DNA of 64,000 nt, taken from assembly GCA_937924525.1 (NCBI GenBank), contig CALDSU010000016.1, positions 124,001-188,000 on the forward strand, written 5' to 3'. Shown one piece after another: positions 43,844 through 52,083 of this stretch; the first letter of the stretch is position 1; the number at the start of each line of letters is the position of its first letter. The position numbers and the translations under genes were made by a program. The DNA comes from an uncultured Bryobacteraceae bacterium. Lineage in GTDB: Bacteria > Acidobacteriota > Terriglobia > Bryobacterales > Bryobacteraceae. The notes beneath the pieces were generated by a model. It ran no database searches. It was not told where the DNA came from and saw nothing but the letters and a program-made list of their open reading frames with translations.

Positions 43844-44812
43844 TCACGGGTTGACGACGTTCTCTGGATGTCCCTCCAGAAACGCCCGCAGGTTGCCAAC
43901 CGCCAGATCCATCAGGCGCTGCCGTGCGGCGAAGGTCGCCCAGGCCATGTGCGGCGTCACCAGGCAATGGCGCGCGGTGAGCAGGGGATGGCCGGCGGGA
44001 GGTGGTTCGGCGCTCAACACGTCCAGTCCCGCGCCGGCGATGCGGCCCTGGTTGAGCGCGTCGGCCAGGTCCTGATCGACGATCAGCGGGCCGCGCGAGG
44101 TATTGATCAGAAACGCGCTGGGCTTCATCCACCCGAGCCGTTCCCGGTTGATCAGCCCTTGCGTGTCCGGGGTCAGCGGGCAATGCAGGGAGACAAAGTC
44201 GGACTCGCGCAGCAGCGTTTCCAGGTCCGCCCAACGGAAGTGCGGGAGAGAGGCGGGCGGGGCGGTCTGGATGGCGTCCTGGGCAAGGACGCGCATCCCG
44301 AACGCCGCGCCGATTTCGGCAGTGCGGCGTCCGATGCGGCCAAAACCAATGATGCCGAGCGTCAGCCCGGCCAGCTCAATCAGCCGGCCCTGGTAGCCGC
44401 TCCAATCCGGGTGGCGCGACCAGTCGCCGGAGCGGGAAAAGGCGGCGTGCTCGGCCGTGCGGTGGCACAATTCCAGGATGAGCGCGAACGCGTGCTGCGC
44501 CACCGAGTTCGTCCCGTAGGTGGGGATGTTCGTCACCACGACGCCGTGCGCCTTGGCGGCCGCCACGTCCACGATGTTGTAGCCGGTGGCCAGCACGCCG
44601 ACATAGCGGAGCGCGGGAAGCGCGGCAAACTCGCGCGCCCCGATGGGGGTCTTGTTGGTGAACGCGACCTCCGCGCCTTGCAGGCGCCCCGCCACCTGAT
44701 CGGGCGGCGTGCGGTCGTGCACCGTCACCTCGCCCAGCGCGCGCAGGGCATCCCAACTCAGGTCGCCGGGATTCAGCGAATATCCATCCAGCACCACGAT
44801 GCGAGGTTGCAT
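43844..44812 (-). CDS. D-2-hydroxyacid dehydrogenase
   Basis: A 322-aa NAD(P)-dependent dehydrogenase, possibly glycerate or hydroxypyruvate specific. The Rossmann motif GIIGFGRIGRR is at 153-163, and the catalytic trio R240 (LINTSRGPLIVD), E269 (VLSAEPPP) and H288 (VTPHMAWAT) is complete. N-terminal YVGVLATGYNIVD is typical. It has no signal peptide. It starts 6 bp after the ceramidase-like gene ends and is probably cotranscribed with it. Confidence 0.9.
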   Translation of the reverse strand: MQPRIVVLDGYSLNPGDLSWDALRALGEVTVHDRTPPDQVAGRLQGAEVAFTNKTPIGAREFAALPALRYVGVLATGYNIVDVAAAKAHGVVVTNIPTYGTNSVAQHAFALILELCHRTAEHAAFSRSGDWSRHPDWSGYQGRLIELAGLTLGIIGFGRIGRRTAEIGAAFGMRVLAQDAIQTAPPASLPHFRWADLETLLRESDFVSLHCPLTPDTQGLINRERLGWMKPSAFLINTSRGPLIVDQDLADALNQGRIAGAGLDVLSAEPPPAGHPLLTARHCLVTPHMAWATFAARQRLMDLAVGNLRAFLEGHPENVVNP

Positions 44813-44818
44813 AGTCTT

Positions 44819-46210
44819 TCAGGCAGCCAGTTCGCCCAGCAGGCGCAAGCCTTCCTCCACCACCACGTCGGCGGCGTCGGCGGAAAAAGGACTTCCGCCG
44901 CGCACTTCGTAGCCGCCTTCGTGCCAGGCTTCCCGGGTGGCGATGTAGCCGAACGCGCCGTTCGAATAGCCGGAAAACAGCGTGTGCGCGAAGGGCGAAG
45001 CCGCCACGATGCGCAAGCCGATTTCGACGAATGGCTCACCCTGCACGGACAACAGGGCGACATCGCCAATCCGGATGCCCTGCATTTGCCAGGGAAGTTT
45101 CTGCTTGCCGTAATAGGCCCGCGCGGCGCCGGCGGCCCAACCCGCTTGGGTGGCGCGGGCGGTAGCCTCCCGGATTTCCGCTTCGGTTCCGCTGGCGCGC
45201 AGGCGCTCGAGCTCGGCGCGCAGGCGCGCCGCTTCGGCCTCGAGCGGTTCCGGCGGGTCGAAAGTCCGCAGGGGCAGCGAAATGTCGCGGGTGATCATGC
45301 GCAGCGCGGGCGGGTCCGGCTCGACCGGTTCATCCTCGTACAGCGCGATCGCCGCGCCGGACTGCTGCACCCCCAGATATTTCTCCCGGCGCGGCAGCGT
45401 TTCCAGCAGGTGCGCCACCCGCGCCGCTTCCAGGCCGAGGGCGCGGCCGAGCGCGCGGTAGACGCGCAGGTCGCCGGTGAAACCGCGGCGCGGAGTCAGG
45501 TTGGCGGTGGGTCCTTGCAGGAAGAGGCAGGTCCCGCCCAGGTTCTGTTCGACCGTCTGGCGGAGCGGACCCGGGTAGTCAGGAGTGAAAGAGCGGTTCT
45601 GCCAGGCGATGGTAGTGGGGTGGCAGGCGTAGTGCACCAGCGTGGCCACCGGCGTTTCGTCCAGGTTGTCGAAGCGGACCACGCGGACCGTGGGATCGGT
45701 GATGCCTCCCCAGTTGCGGCCTACGGCGCGTTCCCCTTCCGGCGTGACAAAACGCCGATTGACGTTTACTTCGCAGCGCCCTTCTCCCGCCGCCACCCGA
45801 ACCGGCCGCAGGTTCTGCAACGCCTGCCAGGCTGCTCCGGCGATCCGGTGGGGCAGGCTTTCCAGGTAACTCTCCGCCATGTCCCTGCCTTCGCTGATGG
45901 TGGCCAGGCGGAAGGTGTTGGGTCCGGAGTGGGTGTGCGAGCAGGAGAAGCGCACGCGCTCCCGCGGCAAACCCGTAAGCTGGACAATCGCGTCCAGGAT
46001 GCGGTTCGTCCATTCCAGGTCGAAGCCGATGGAATCGGCGTCCACGATCGCCAGCGTCAGTGCGCCGTCCGATAAGGCGAGCGCGGTCGCAAAAAAGGAC
46101 AAGTCCGCCCCGATTCCGCGCTGGTGAGTTTGGGCGCCCCAGCCGCCCTGGGGCGTGCCGGGCGCCGGCGTGATGTCACACCGGCCCGTGCCGGCGAATA
46201 GTGGAGGCAT
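44819..46210 (-). CDS. neutral/alkaline ceramidase-like protein
   Basis: A 463-aa protein resembling the N-terminal catalytic domain of neutral/alkaline non-lysosomal ceramidases, which hydrolyse amides of sphingolipids. The segment AGTGRCDITPAPGTPQGGWG (6-25), SCSHTHSGPNTF (89-100) with H92/H94, and HYACHPTTIAWQN are shared. Full-length enzymes are longer (over 600 aa) and exported; this one lacks a signal and the C-terminal domain. I chose the start at 46210 (PPLFAGTGR). Function in a sphingolipid or N-acyl lipid context is inferred. Confidence 0.75.
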   Translation of the reverse strand: MPPLFAGTGRCDITPAPGTPQGGWGAQTHQRGIGADLSFFATALALSDGALTLAIVDADSIGFDLEWTNRILDAIVQLTGLPRERVRFSCSHTHSGPNTFRLATISEGRDMAESYLESLPHRIAGAAWQALQNLRPVRVAAGEGRCEVNVNRRFVTPEGERAVGRNWGGITDPTVRVVRFDNLDETPVATLVHYACHPTTIAWQNRSFTPDYPGPLRQTVEQNLGGTCLFLQGPTANLTPRRGFTGDLRVYRALGRALGLEAARVAHLLETLPRREKYLGVQQSGAAIALYEDEPVEPDPPALRMITRDISLPLRTFDPPEPLEAEAARLRAELERLRASGTEAEIREATARATQAGWAAGAARAYYGKQKLPWQMQGIRIGDVALLSVQGEPFVEIGLRIVAASPFAHTLFSGYSNGAFGYIATREAWHEGGYEVRGGSPFSADAADVVVEEGLRLLGELAA

Positions 46211-46263
46211 AGTGAAAGGGCGAGCGCGACGCTGCGCGGCCGCTCGCCGCCAGTGTAGCGAAG

Positions 46264-48168
46264 TCAGCGCCGGACGGCCAGATACCACTCGCCGGACTTG
46301 CCGATCAGTTCCTGCATGCGTCCCACCATCTCGTGCGGGTCGCGGAGGTAGCCATCCATCAGCAGCGCGCCTTCATACAATTGCTCGACCGCCAGCGCGA
46401 GGTAGGGATCGGCCGCGTCCCGCTTGTAGACTTCGAGCAGGTTGCGGAAAATCCGGTGGTCCGGGTTGAACTCGAAGACTTTCTTCGGAATCGAGGCGTC
46501 CTTGTTCAGGACTTGCAGCACCTTTTGCATGGAGGAAGTCATCATGCCGTCGGGGTTCACCAGGCAGCAGGGACTTTCGTGCAGGCGGGCCGACAGGCGC
46601 ACGTCGGTTACGCGCTCGCCGAGAATTTCCCGCAGGCGGCCGCGGAGTTCCTCCATCTTCGTCCGGTCTTCGGCGGGCAGGGGCGGGAGCTTTTCGCGCG
46701 CCGGCTCGGCGTGAAACTTTTCCAGCGCCTTGGGGTCGGCGTGCTCGGCGGACCGGAGCGCATAGTCGCGGTACCGCCCCAGCGCTTCGAGCGCGAACTC
46801 GTCCACCGGTTCGAGCAGGTACAGCACCTCGATGCCCCGCGCCCGGAACGGATCCAGGTGCGGGTTGGCGCGCAGCGCCTCCCGGCTCGGACCGGACGCA
46901 TAGTAGATCTCTTTCTGTTCGGGCTTGGCGCGCGCGATGTACTCGGCCAGCGAGGTGAGTCCCTCGGCTTCGACGTGGTGCGACGAATGGAACCGCAGCA
47001 AGTCCGCCCAGGCCTCGCGGTTGGGCCAGTCCTGGTAGCCCAGCTTGAACCGGCGTCCGTGCGTCTTCCAGAAGGTGGCGTAGCGCGCCGGTTCGTCCTG
47101 CGCCATCTTGCTGAGGGCGGCAAGGACGTTCTTGGTGACCGTTTGGCCGATGCGCACGAGCAGGGTGTTCTGTTGCAGCGTCTCGCGGGAGATGTTGAGC
47201 GGCAGGTCTTCCGAGTCGACGACGCCCCGCAGGAAGCCGAGATACTCGGGGACGAGATCCTTGTTGCGGTGCTGGATCAGCACCCGGCGCACGTAGAGGT
47301 CCAGCCCCCAGTCGTCTTGCCGCCAGGCGAACGGATCCTCGGCCTCCGCGGGAATGAACAGCAGGCTGTAGAACTGCACCGGCGCGTCCACGGACTGGTG
47401 GAGCGTCTCGAAAGGAGCCTCGGTTTCGTGGGTCAAGAACCGGTAAAACTCCTCATATTGTTCTTTCTTTACCTTGAATTTCGGTTCGCGCCAGAGCGCG
47501 GGAACCGTGTTGACCCGATCCCCGGCCACATAGATGGGGAAAGAGATGAAGTTGGAATGCTTTTGGATGATGGTGCGGAGCCGGTGAGGCTCCAGAAACT
47601 CGGCGGCCTCGTCGCGGAGGCGGAGTTCAATCCGCGTGCCGCGCGGCAGATCCTCTGGACCGGGACCGATCTCGTAGACGCCAAGACCCTCCGAGCGCCA
47701 TTCGACGGGCGCTTCGCCCGGCGTCGCCGAGCGGGTCTGGAGAATCACCTCCCGCGCCGCCATGAACACCGAGTAGAATCCGACTCCGAACTTGCCGATG
47801 ATGCTGCCGGCGTCGCCCGCGCCGCCCGCCTCGGCGGCGCGCTTGAGGAATTCGGCGGAGCCCGAACGGGCGATGGTGCCGATATTTTGAATGACCTCAT
47901 CGCGCGTCATCCCGATGCCGGTATCGCTGAGGGTGAGAGTCTTGCGCTCCTTGTCGGGATCGATGCGGATCTCCAGTTCGCGGCCCGGGTCGGCGACCTG
48001 CGCGCCGCGGGTGGTCTCGAAGCGCAGTTTGTCGAGCGCGTCCGAGGCGTTCGAGATCAGCTCCCGCAGGAAGACTTCGCGGTGAGTGTAGAGCGAGTGC
48101 ACCAGGATGTCGAGCAGTTGCCGAATTTCCGCTTGAAATTCAAACTGAGTCGTGGTGGTTTCCGGCAT
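46264..48168 (-). CDS. htpG: HSP90-family chaperone HtpG
   Basis: A 634-aa ATP-dependent chaperone of normal length. The GHKL ATPase domain (1-220) has LISNASDALDKLRFE (40-54), LSDTGIGMTRDEVI and IGKFGVGFYSVFMAARE. The middle domain has RRVLIQHRNKDLVPEYLGFLRGVVDSEDLPLNISRE-like text near 290-330 (only part quoted). The C-terminal dimerisation domain ends in the SGEWYLAVRR tail. A clear promoter lies directly upstream. It is a single gene, separated by 54 bp from the ceramidase-like gene. Confidence 0.96.
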   Translation of the reverse strand: MPETTTTQFEFQAEIRQLLDILVHSLYTHREVFLRELISNASDALDKLRFETTRGAQVADPGRELEIRIDPDKERKTLTLSDTGIGMTRDEVIQNIGTIARSGSAEFLKRAAEAGGAGDAGSIIGKFGVGFYSVFMAAREVILQTRSATPGEAPVEWRSEGLGVYEIGPGPEDLPRGTRIELRLRDEAAEFLEPHRLRTIIQKHSNFISFPIYVAGDRVNTVPALWREPKFKVKKEQYEEFYRFLTHETEAPFETLHQSVDAPVQFYSLLFIPAEAEDPFAWRQDDWGLDLYVRRVLIQHRNKDLVPEYLGFLRGVVDSEDLPLNISRETLQQNTLLVRIGQTVTKNVLAALSKMAQDEPARYATFWKTHGRRFKLGYQDWPNREAWADLLRFHSSHHVEAEGLTSLAEYIARAKPEQKEIYYASGPSREALRANPHLDPFRARGIEVLYLLEPVDEFALEALGRYRDYALRSAEHADPKALEKFHAEPAREKLPPLPAEDRTKMEELRGRLREILGERVTDVRLSARLHESPCCLVNPDGMMTSSMQKVLQVLNKDASIPKKVFEFNPDHRIFRNLLEVYKRDAADPYLALAVEQLYEGALLMDGYLRDPHEMVGRMQELIGKSGEWYLAVRR

Positions 48169-48182
48169 AATCGCTGGCCTTT

Positions 48183-48212
48183 AGTATAGAAGGAAAGCCC
48201 GGCGGCTCTCAA
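48183..48212 (-). promoter_or_regulatory. htpG promoter
   Basis: TTGAGA (48212-48207) and TATACT (48188-48183) are separated by 18 bp, a near-consensus sigma-70 promoter. The -10 ends 14 nt before the ATG at 48168. No CIRCE-type inverted repeat is visible, so heat-shock control by HrcA is not indicated. Confidence 0.6.
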
Positions 48213-48310
48213 GCGCCGGCCGGCCGCCGCCTGAAGCCGGTCTTGCGGGGCGCCGCGGGCGCCAGACGCGGTCCGGACCGTCCGGCCATGGCCGCCGCGC
48301 AGGCCGGTGT

Positions 48311-48316
48311 TATACT
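48311..48316 (+). promoter_or_regulatory. -10 box of the PIN/TRAM-ispDF operon
   Basis: TATACT in the context GTGTTATACTAAG matches five of six consensus positions. No -35 is seen at the usual distance, so this may be an extended -10 promoter. It is 126 nt upstream of the GTG at 48443. Confidence 0.45.
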
Positions 48317-48442
48317 AAGTGGGCAAACGGCTGCGCAGTAGCCCGGTCCGGACTTGGCCGCGGAATCCTCCGCCAGGGCTGGTACGTAAGCCGGTTACGA
48401 CCGCCCGGGTTCGAAACCGGCCGGATTCTTCGGAGGTGGGAA
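48317..48442 (+). promoter_or_regulatory. structured 5' leader of the PIN/TRAM gene
   Basis: The leader can form GCCGGTT/AACCGGC (48390-48396 with 48415-48421). Two longer pairings exclude each other: GAATCC (48363-48368) with GGATTC (48423-48428), or CCTCCG (48367-48372) with CGGAGG (48431-48436). The latter would cover the ribosome site. No known riboswitch class is recognised. Confidence 0.4.
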
Positions 48443-49507
48443 GTGGCCGACCTCATCATCATTCGTAGCGCCTTCATTCTCCTCCTGGCGGTTTGCGCGT
48501 ATCTATTGCAGCCTTTTGGCGTGCATCGCGCCGTGGCGGTGGGGGGCGGACTGGTCCTTGGGCTGATCATCATTCTCTTTGAGATGCGCGTGCAGAAGAT
48601 CAGCCTGAAGCGGCTGATCGGCGCCGCGTTTGGCTCAGTGCTGGGCATCTTCGGGGCCTTCCTGATGTCGCTGGTCATCAGCCGCGGGGGCCCGGAAGGT
48701 TCCCCGACCGTCCATTTTCTGCAAATCGTCCTCCTGCTGTGGATGATGTACGTCGGCCTGGTAGTGGGCGCCAGCAAGGGCGACCTGCTTAACCTGGCCG
48801 CACTGGGCGGGGTTTTCGGCGGCGAAAAATCCGCCAAGAAATCCTTCAAAATTCTGGATACCAGCGTCATTATCGACGGCCGGATCGCGGATGTCGCCGA
48901 AACCGGATTTTTGGACGGCGTCCTCGTAATTCCCCAGTTTGTCCTGCGCGAGCTGCAATTGGTGGCCGATTCGGCGGATTCGATGAAGCGCAACCGCGGC
49001 CGGCGCGGCCTCGACATCCTCCAACGGCTCCAGAAGATGGTGAATCTCACCGTGCAGATCGTCGAGGACGACTTCCCGGCCATCCGGGATGTCGACATGA
49101 AGCTGATCGAACTGGCCAAGGCGTACGACTGCAAGATCGTGACGAACGATTTCAATCTGAATAAGGTGGCGCAACTGCACGGCGTGCCGGTGCTGAACAT
49201 CAACGAACTGGCCAACTCGCTGAAGCCGGTGGTCCTGCCCGGCGAGACGATGCGCGTTTTCATCCTGAAGGAAGGCAAGGAGTATAACCAGGGCGTGGCT
49301 TACCTGGACGACGGCACGATGGTGGTGGTGGATAACGCGCGGAAGCTGATCTCGAAGACGATTGACATAACGGTCACCAGCGTGCTGCAAACCACGGCGG
49401 GCAAGATGATTTTCGGCCGGTACGACGAGCGCATGCACGGCGCGCCGCAAGCGGACAAGCACGAGCGCCCGCCGCGCAAGCCGGAACAGACCGCGGTGGA
49501 ATCGTGA
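48443..49507 (+). CDS. membrane PIN/TRAM-domain protein (YacL-like)
   Basis: A 354-aa protein with about four N-terminal membrane helices (1-110), a PIN RNase domain (about 135-265) and a C-terminal TRAM domain (about 270-335). PIN acidic residues are seen in ILDTSVIIDGRIAD, ELQLVADSAD and IVTNDFNLNKVA. TRAM text includes PGETMRVFILKEGKEYNQGVAYLDDGTMVVVDNARK. This is the YacL layout of Bacillus, and the following ispD and ispF match the Bacillus gene order. GTG is the start, after CGGAGGTGGGAA. It may cleave or bind RNA near the membrane. Confidence 0.9.
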   Translation: MADLIIIRSAFILLLAVCAYLLQPFGVHRAVAVGGGLVLGLIIILFEMRVQKISLKRLIGAAFGSVLGIFGAFLMSLVISRGGPEGSPTVHFLQIVLLLWMMYVGLVVGASKGDLLNLAALGGVFGGEKSAKKSFKILDTSVIIDGRIADVAETGFLDGVLVIPQFVLRELQLVADSADSMKRNRGRRGLDILQRLQKMVNLTVQIVEDDFPAIRDVDMKLIELAKAYDCKIVTNDFNLNKVAQLHGVPVLNINELANSLKPVVLPGETMRVFILKEGKEYNQGVAYLDDGTMVVVDNARKLISKTIDITVTSVLQTTAGKMIFGRYDERMHGAPQADKHERPPRKPEQTAVES

Positions 49508-50241
49508 TGAAGGTTTCGGTGATTCTCCCCGCGGCGGGGCTCGGCACCCGCATGGCGCGGAGCGCCGCGGGCGCGGGGAGCCGGAAACAATTTTTGCCGC
49601 TGGACGGCGTCCCGCTCTTTCTATACACCGCGCGCAAGTTCGCCGAATGTGAGGCGGTGGCGGAGATCCTGGTGGCGGTCCGCCCGGAGGATGTGGAGTG
49701 GACGCAGGGCGTCGCCGACGGCGCGCACCTGGCCAAGCCGGTGAAGGTGGTGGAAGGCGGCGACGCGCGCCAGGACTCGGTGGACCGGGCGCTGGCCCAC
49801 GTGGATCCCGGGGTGGACCTGGTCGCCGTGCACGATGCGGTGCGCCCCTTCATTGACCGGCCGACCATGGAGGCGGTGTTCGCGGAGGCGGCGCGCAGCG
49901 GCGCGGCGATCGTGGGCATCGTGCCCGTGGACACCGTCAAACAGGTCGAACCGCGCCCGGAGAACCGCATCGCGATCCGCGCCACGATTCCCCGCGATCA
50001 TCTGGTGCTGGCCCAGACGCCGCAGGTGTTCCGGTACGATCTGCTGTGCCGCGCGTTCGCGGCGGCGCGCGCCGACGGATTTATCGGCACCGACGAGGCG
50101 AGTCTGGTGGAACGCCTGGACGAGGTCGAGGTCAGCGTGGTGGCGGGTACGGACCGCAATATCAAGATCACCAAACCCGGTGACCTCGCACTGGCGCGGC
50201 TCTTCCTGCAGACCGAACAGGCCGGGCAGGAGCAGCCGTGA
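49507..50241 (+). CDS. ispD: 2-C-methyl-D-erythritol 4-phosphate cytidylyltransferase
   Basis: A 244-aa enzyme of the MEP isoprenoid pathway that joins CTP to MEP. The nucleotide motif ILPAAGLGTRMA (6-17) has R15, and K27 in GSRKQFLPLDG is conserved. The AVHDAVRPFIDRPTM block and GTDEASLVE near the C-terminus are typical. An in-frame GTG at 49504 is possible; I prefer the ATG at 49507, which overlaps the previous stop by one base. It overlaps ispF by 4 bp. Confidence 0.95.
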   Translation: MKVSVILPAAGLGTRMARSAAGAGSRKQFLPLDGVPLFLYTARKFAECEAVAEILVAVRPEDVEWTQGVADGAHLAKPVKVVEGGDARQDSVDRALAHVDPGVDLVAVHDAVRPFIDRPTMEAVFAEAARSGAAIVGIVPVDTVKQVEPRPENRIAIRATIPRDHLVLAQTPQVFRYDLLCRAFAAARADGFIGTDEASLVERLDEVEVSVVAGTDRNIKITKPGDLALARLFLQTEQAGQEQP

Positions 50242-50720
50242 GCGAGATCCGCACCGGGCTTGGCTGGGATGTGCACCGGCTGACCGCGGGACGGCCGCTG
50301 ATCCTGGGGGGCGTTGCCATTCCCGCCGCGCGGGGACTCGACGGACATTCCGATGCCGACATCCTGTCCCACGCAATCACGGACGCGCTGTTGGGGGCGG
50401 CGGCGCTGGGCGACATCGGCTTGCATTTTCCGGACACCGATCCGCGGTGGAAGGACGCCGACAGCCGGCGCTTCCTCGCGCATGCGCGCGACCTGGTCGC
50501 GCAGGCGGGTTACCGGGTGGTGAATGTGGATGCCACCGTCATCCTTGAGCGCCCTAAGCTCAAAGACTTCCGCGAGGCGATCCGGCAGGCGCTGGCGGAC
50601 ACGCTGGGCCTGGCTCGGGAGCAGGTGTCGGTGAAGTTCAAGACCGCCGAACGGGTCGGCCCGGTTGGCGAGGAACGCGCGGCGGAAGCCCAGGCCATCG
50701 TGACTCTCCAGCGCGGCTAG
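50238..50720 (+). CDS. ispF: 2-C-methyl-D-erythritol 2,4-cyclodiphosphate synthase
   Basis: A 160-aa trimeric zinc enzyme that cyclises CDP-ME 2-phosphate in the MEP pathway. Zn ligands D11, H13 (GLGWDVHRL) and H45 (DADILSHAI) are present, with ALGDIGLHFPDTDPRW and the C-terminal VKFKTAERVGPVGEERAAEAQA-type text (only part quoted). GTG is the start, overlapping ispD in GTGA. Products of ispD and ispF act in consecutive-but-one steps; ispE is not in the window. Confidence 0.96.
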   Translation: MSEIRTGLGWDVHRLTAGRPLILGGVAIPAARGLDGHSDADILSHAITDALLGAAALGDIGLHFPDTDPRWKDADSRRFLAHARDLVAQAGYRVVNVDATVILERPKLKDFREAIRQALADTLGLAREQVSVKFKTAERVGPVGEERAAEAQAIVTLQRG

Positions 50721-50729
50721 CCTAACCGC

Positions 50730-50735
50730 TAAAAT
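50730..50735 (+). promoter_or_regulatory. candidate -10 box of the cytochrome c-PHM gene
   Basis: TAAAAT matches five of six consensus positions, 28 nt before the ATG at 50764. AGGAG follows closer to the start. This suggests the gene is separate from the ispDF operon. Confidence 0.35.
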
Positions 50736-50763
50736 AAGAAAACTTCGCGACAGGAGCGGCTTG

Positions 50764-52011
50764 ATGAAACTGTTCCACTCGTTATGGCTGTTGGCGTTGG
50801 CGGGCGCGTTGAGCGCGCAGACATACTCGAAGGACGTCGCGCCCATCGTGCGGGAGAAGTGTGCCCGTTGCCATCGCGCCGGAGGCATTGCGCCCTTTCC
50901 CCTGACCAATTTCCGCCAGGTGAGCGCGTACGCCGAGGACATTGCGCGCGTGGTGGAAGAGCGCAGGATGCCGCCGTGGAAGCCGGTGGAGGGCTTCGGC
51001 GAATTCCGCGACAATTTCGGTCTGACCGCGGAAGAGCGAGAGACGCTGCTGGCCTGGATTCGCGCCGGATCGCCCGAAGGCGATCCAGCCGATCTGCCCC
51101 CCGCGCCGCCGGACGCGGACAGCCCCTGGCACCTCGGCGAACCGGATCTGGTCCTGACCGCGCCGGAGTACACGCCACCCCCGGAAGCGAAGGACACCTA
51201 CCGCTGCTTCGTGCTGCCGGTGGGGCTGGGCGAGACCAAGTATGTCCGCGCGGTGCAGGCGCTGCCCGGCAACCCGGCGATTGTCCACCATGTGCTGTTC
51301 TTTATCGACGAGACCGGCGCGAGCGAACGGTTGGACGCGCGCGATCCCGAGCCCGGCTACAACTGCTTCGGCGGTCCGCTGATTCCGCTCGGCATCGGCA
51401 GCGGCTTGGGAGGATGGGCGCCCGGCGTCCGCGCGCAGCCGCTGCCGGACGGGATCGCCATGCTGCTGCCCCGCAACGCGCGAATCGTCATGCAGGTGCA
51501 TTATTACCCCCAGGGGCGCGAGGAAACCGATCAGACGCGAATGGGTCTGTGGTTCGCGGATCGGGAAAGCGTCGCCAAGCGCCTGGTGCAGATTCCGATC
51601 GTGAACACGCGATTTGAAATCCCGCCGGGCGCCGACAACTACGAAGTGCGCGCCCAGCAGGTCGTCTTTCCCTTTCTGACGGGCCACGCCATCACCGTCG
51701 CCCCGCACATGCACCTGCTCGGCAAGGAGATCAAGGTGGAGGTGATTGAGCCGGGCGGCCAGGTGCGGCCGCTCATTTACATCGACCGGTGGGACTTCAA
51801 CTGGCAGGGCTTCTATACGTTCACCGAACCGGTGCGGCTGCGGCTGCTCTCGACGATCCGGGTGACGGCGCGCTATGACAACTCGGAGAACAACCCGCAT
51901 AATCCGCATCGCCCGTTGAAGCCCGTGCGGTGGGGAGAAGGAACCGAGGACGAAATGTGTCTGGCGTTTCTGGGGGTGGTGTTCGACGCGGAGTTCCTGG
52001 CGCCGCTGTAG
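50764..52011 (+). CDS. exported cytochrome c fused to PHM-like copper monooxygenase
   Basis: A 415-aa periplasmic protein with a signal (KLFHSLWLLALAGALSA). Residues 22-110 form a small cytochrome c domain: the heme motif CARCH is at 33-37 and an axial Met may be M69 in RRMPPW. Residues about 125-415 resemble copper type II, ascorbate-dependent monooxygenases (PHM/DBM). The full copper set can be placed: H175/H176 (VHHVLFF) and H246 (QVHYYPQ) for one site, H315/H317 (APHMHLLGKE) and M398 (EDEMCLAF) for the other. Electron delivery from the fused heme could replace ascorbate. An ATG at 50764 after AGGAG is chosen. Confidence 0.85.
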   Translation: MKLFHSLWLLALAGALSAQTYSKDVAPIVREKCARCHRAGGIAPFPLTNFRQVSAYAEDIARVVEERRMPPWKPVEGFGEFRDNFGLTAEERETLLAWIRAGSPEGDPADLPPAPPDADSPWHLGEPDLVLTAPEYTPPPEAKDTYRCFVLPVGLGETKYVRAVQALPGNPAIVHHVLFFIDETGASERLDARDPEPGYNCFGGPLIPLGIGSGLGGWAPGVRAQPLPDGIAMLLPRNARIVMQVHYYPQGREETDQTRMGLWFADRESVAKRLVQIPIVNTRFEIPPGADNYEVRAQQVVFPFLTGHAITVAPHMHLLGKEIKVEVIEPGGQVRPLIYIDRWDFNWQGFYTFTEPVRLRLLSTIRVTARYDNSENNPHNPHRPLKPVRWGEGTEDEMCLAFLGVVFDAEFLAPL

Positions 52012-52053
52012 CCGTGCAGGCTGGCCGCGTCGTCGGATGCGCCGGAAACGCGT

Positions 52054-52059
52054 TATCAT
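52054..52059 (+). promoter_or_regulatory. candidate -10 box of thiE
   Basis: TATCAT in GCGTTATCATGG matches five of six consensus positions and lies 24 nt before the thiE ATG. No TPP riboswitch (THI box) fits in the 72-bp spacer. Confidence 0.35.
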
Positions 52060-52083
52060 GGCAGGACTCAGCCGAGCCTGCCG

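Noticed and set aside
43723-43854. Small plus-strand frame with a hydrophobic stretch (PIWWILLLAVPPAGAG)
   Set aside because: No ribosome site, and the 3' part overlaps the dehydrogenase gene. It is too short and unsupported.
43811-46075. 754-residue frame antisense to the dehydrogenase and ceramidase-like genes
   Set aside because: It is a GC-driven shadow; both genes on the other strand have complete catalytic motifs.
48407-48421. T-loop-like GGGTTCGAAACC in the PIN/TRAM leader, suggesting a tRNA
   Set aside because: The T-stem does not pair as 5+5 bp and no D or anticodon arm or acceptor stem fits around it.
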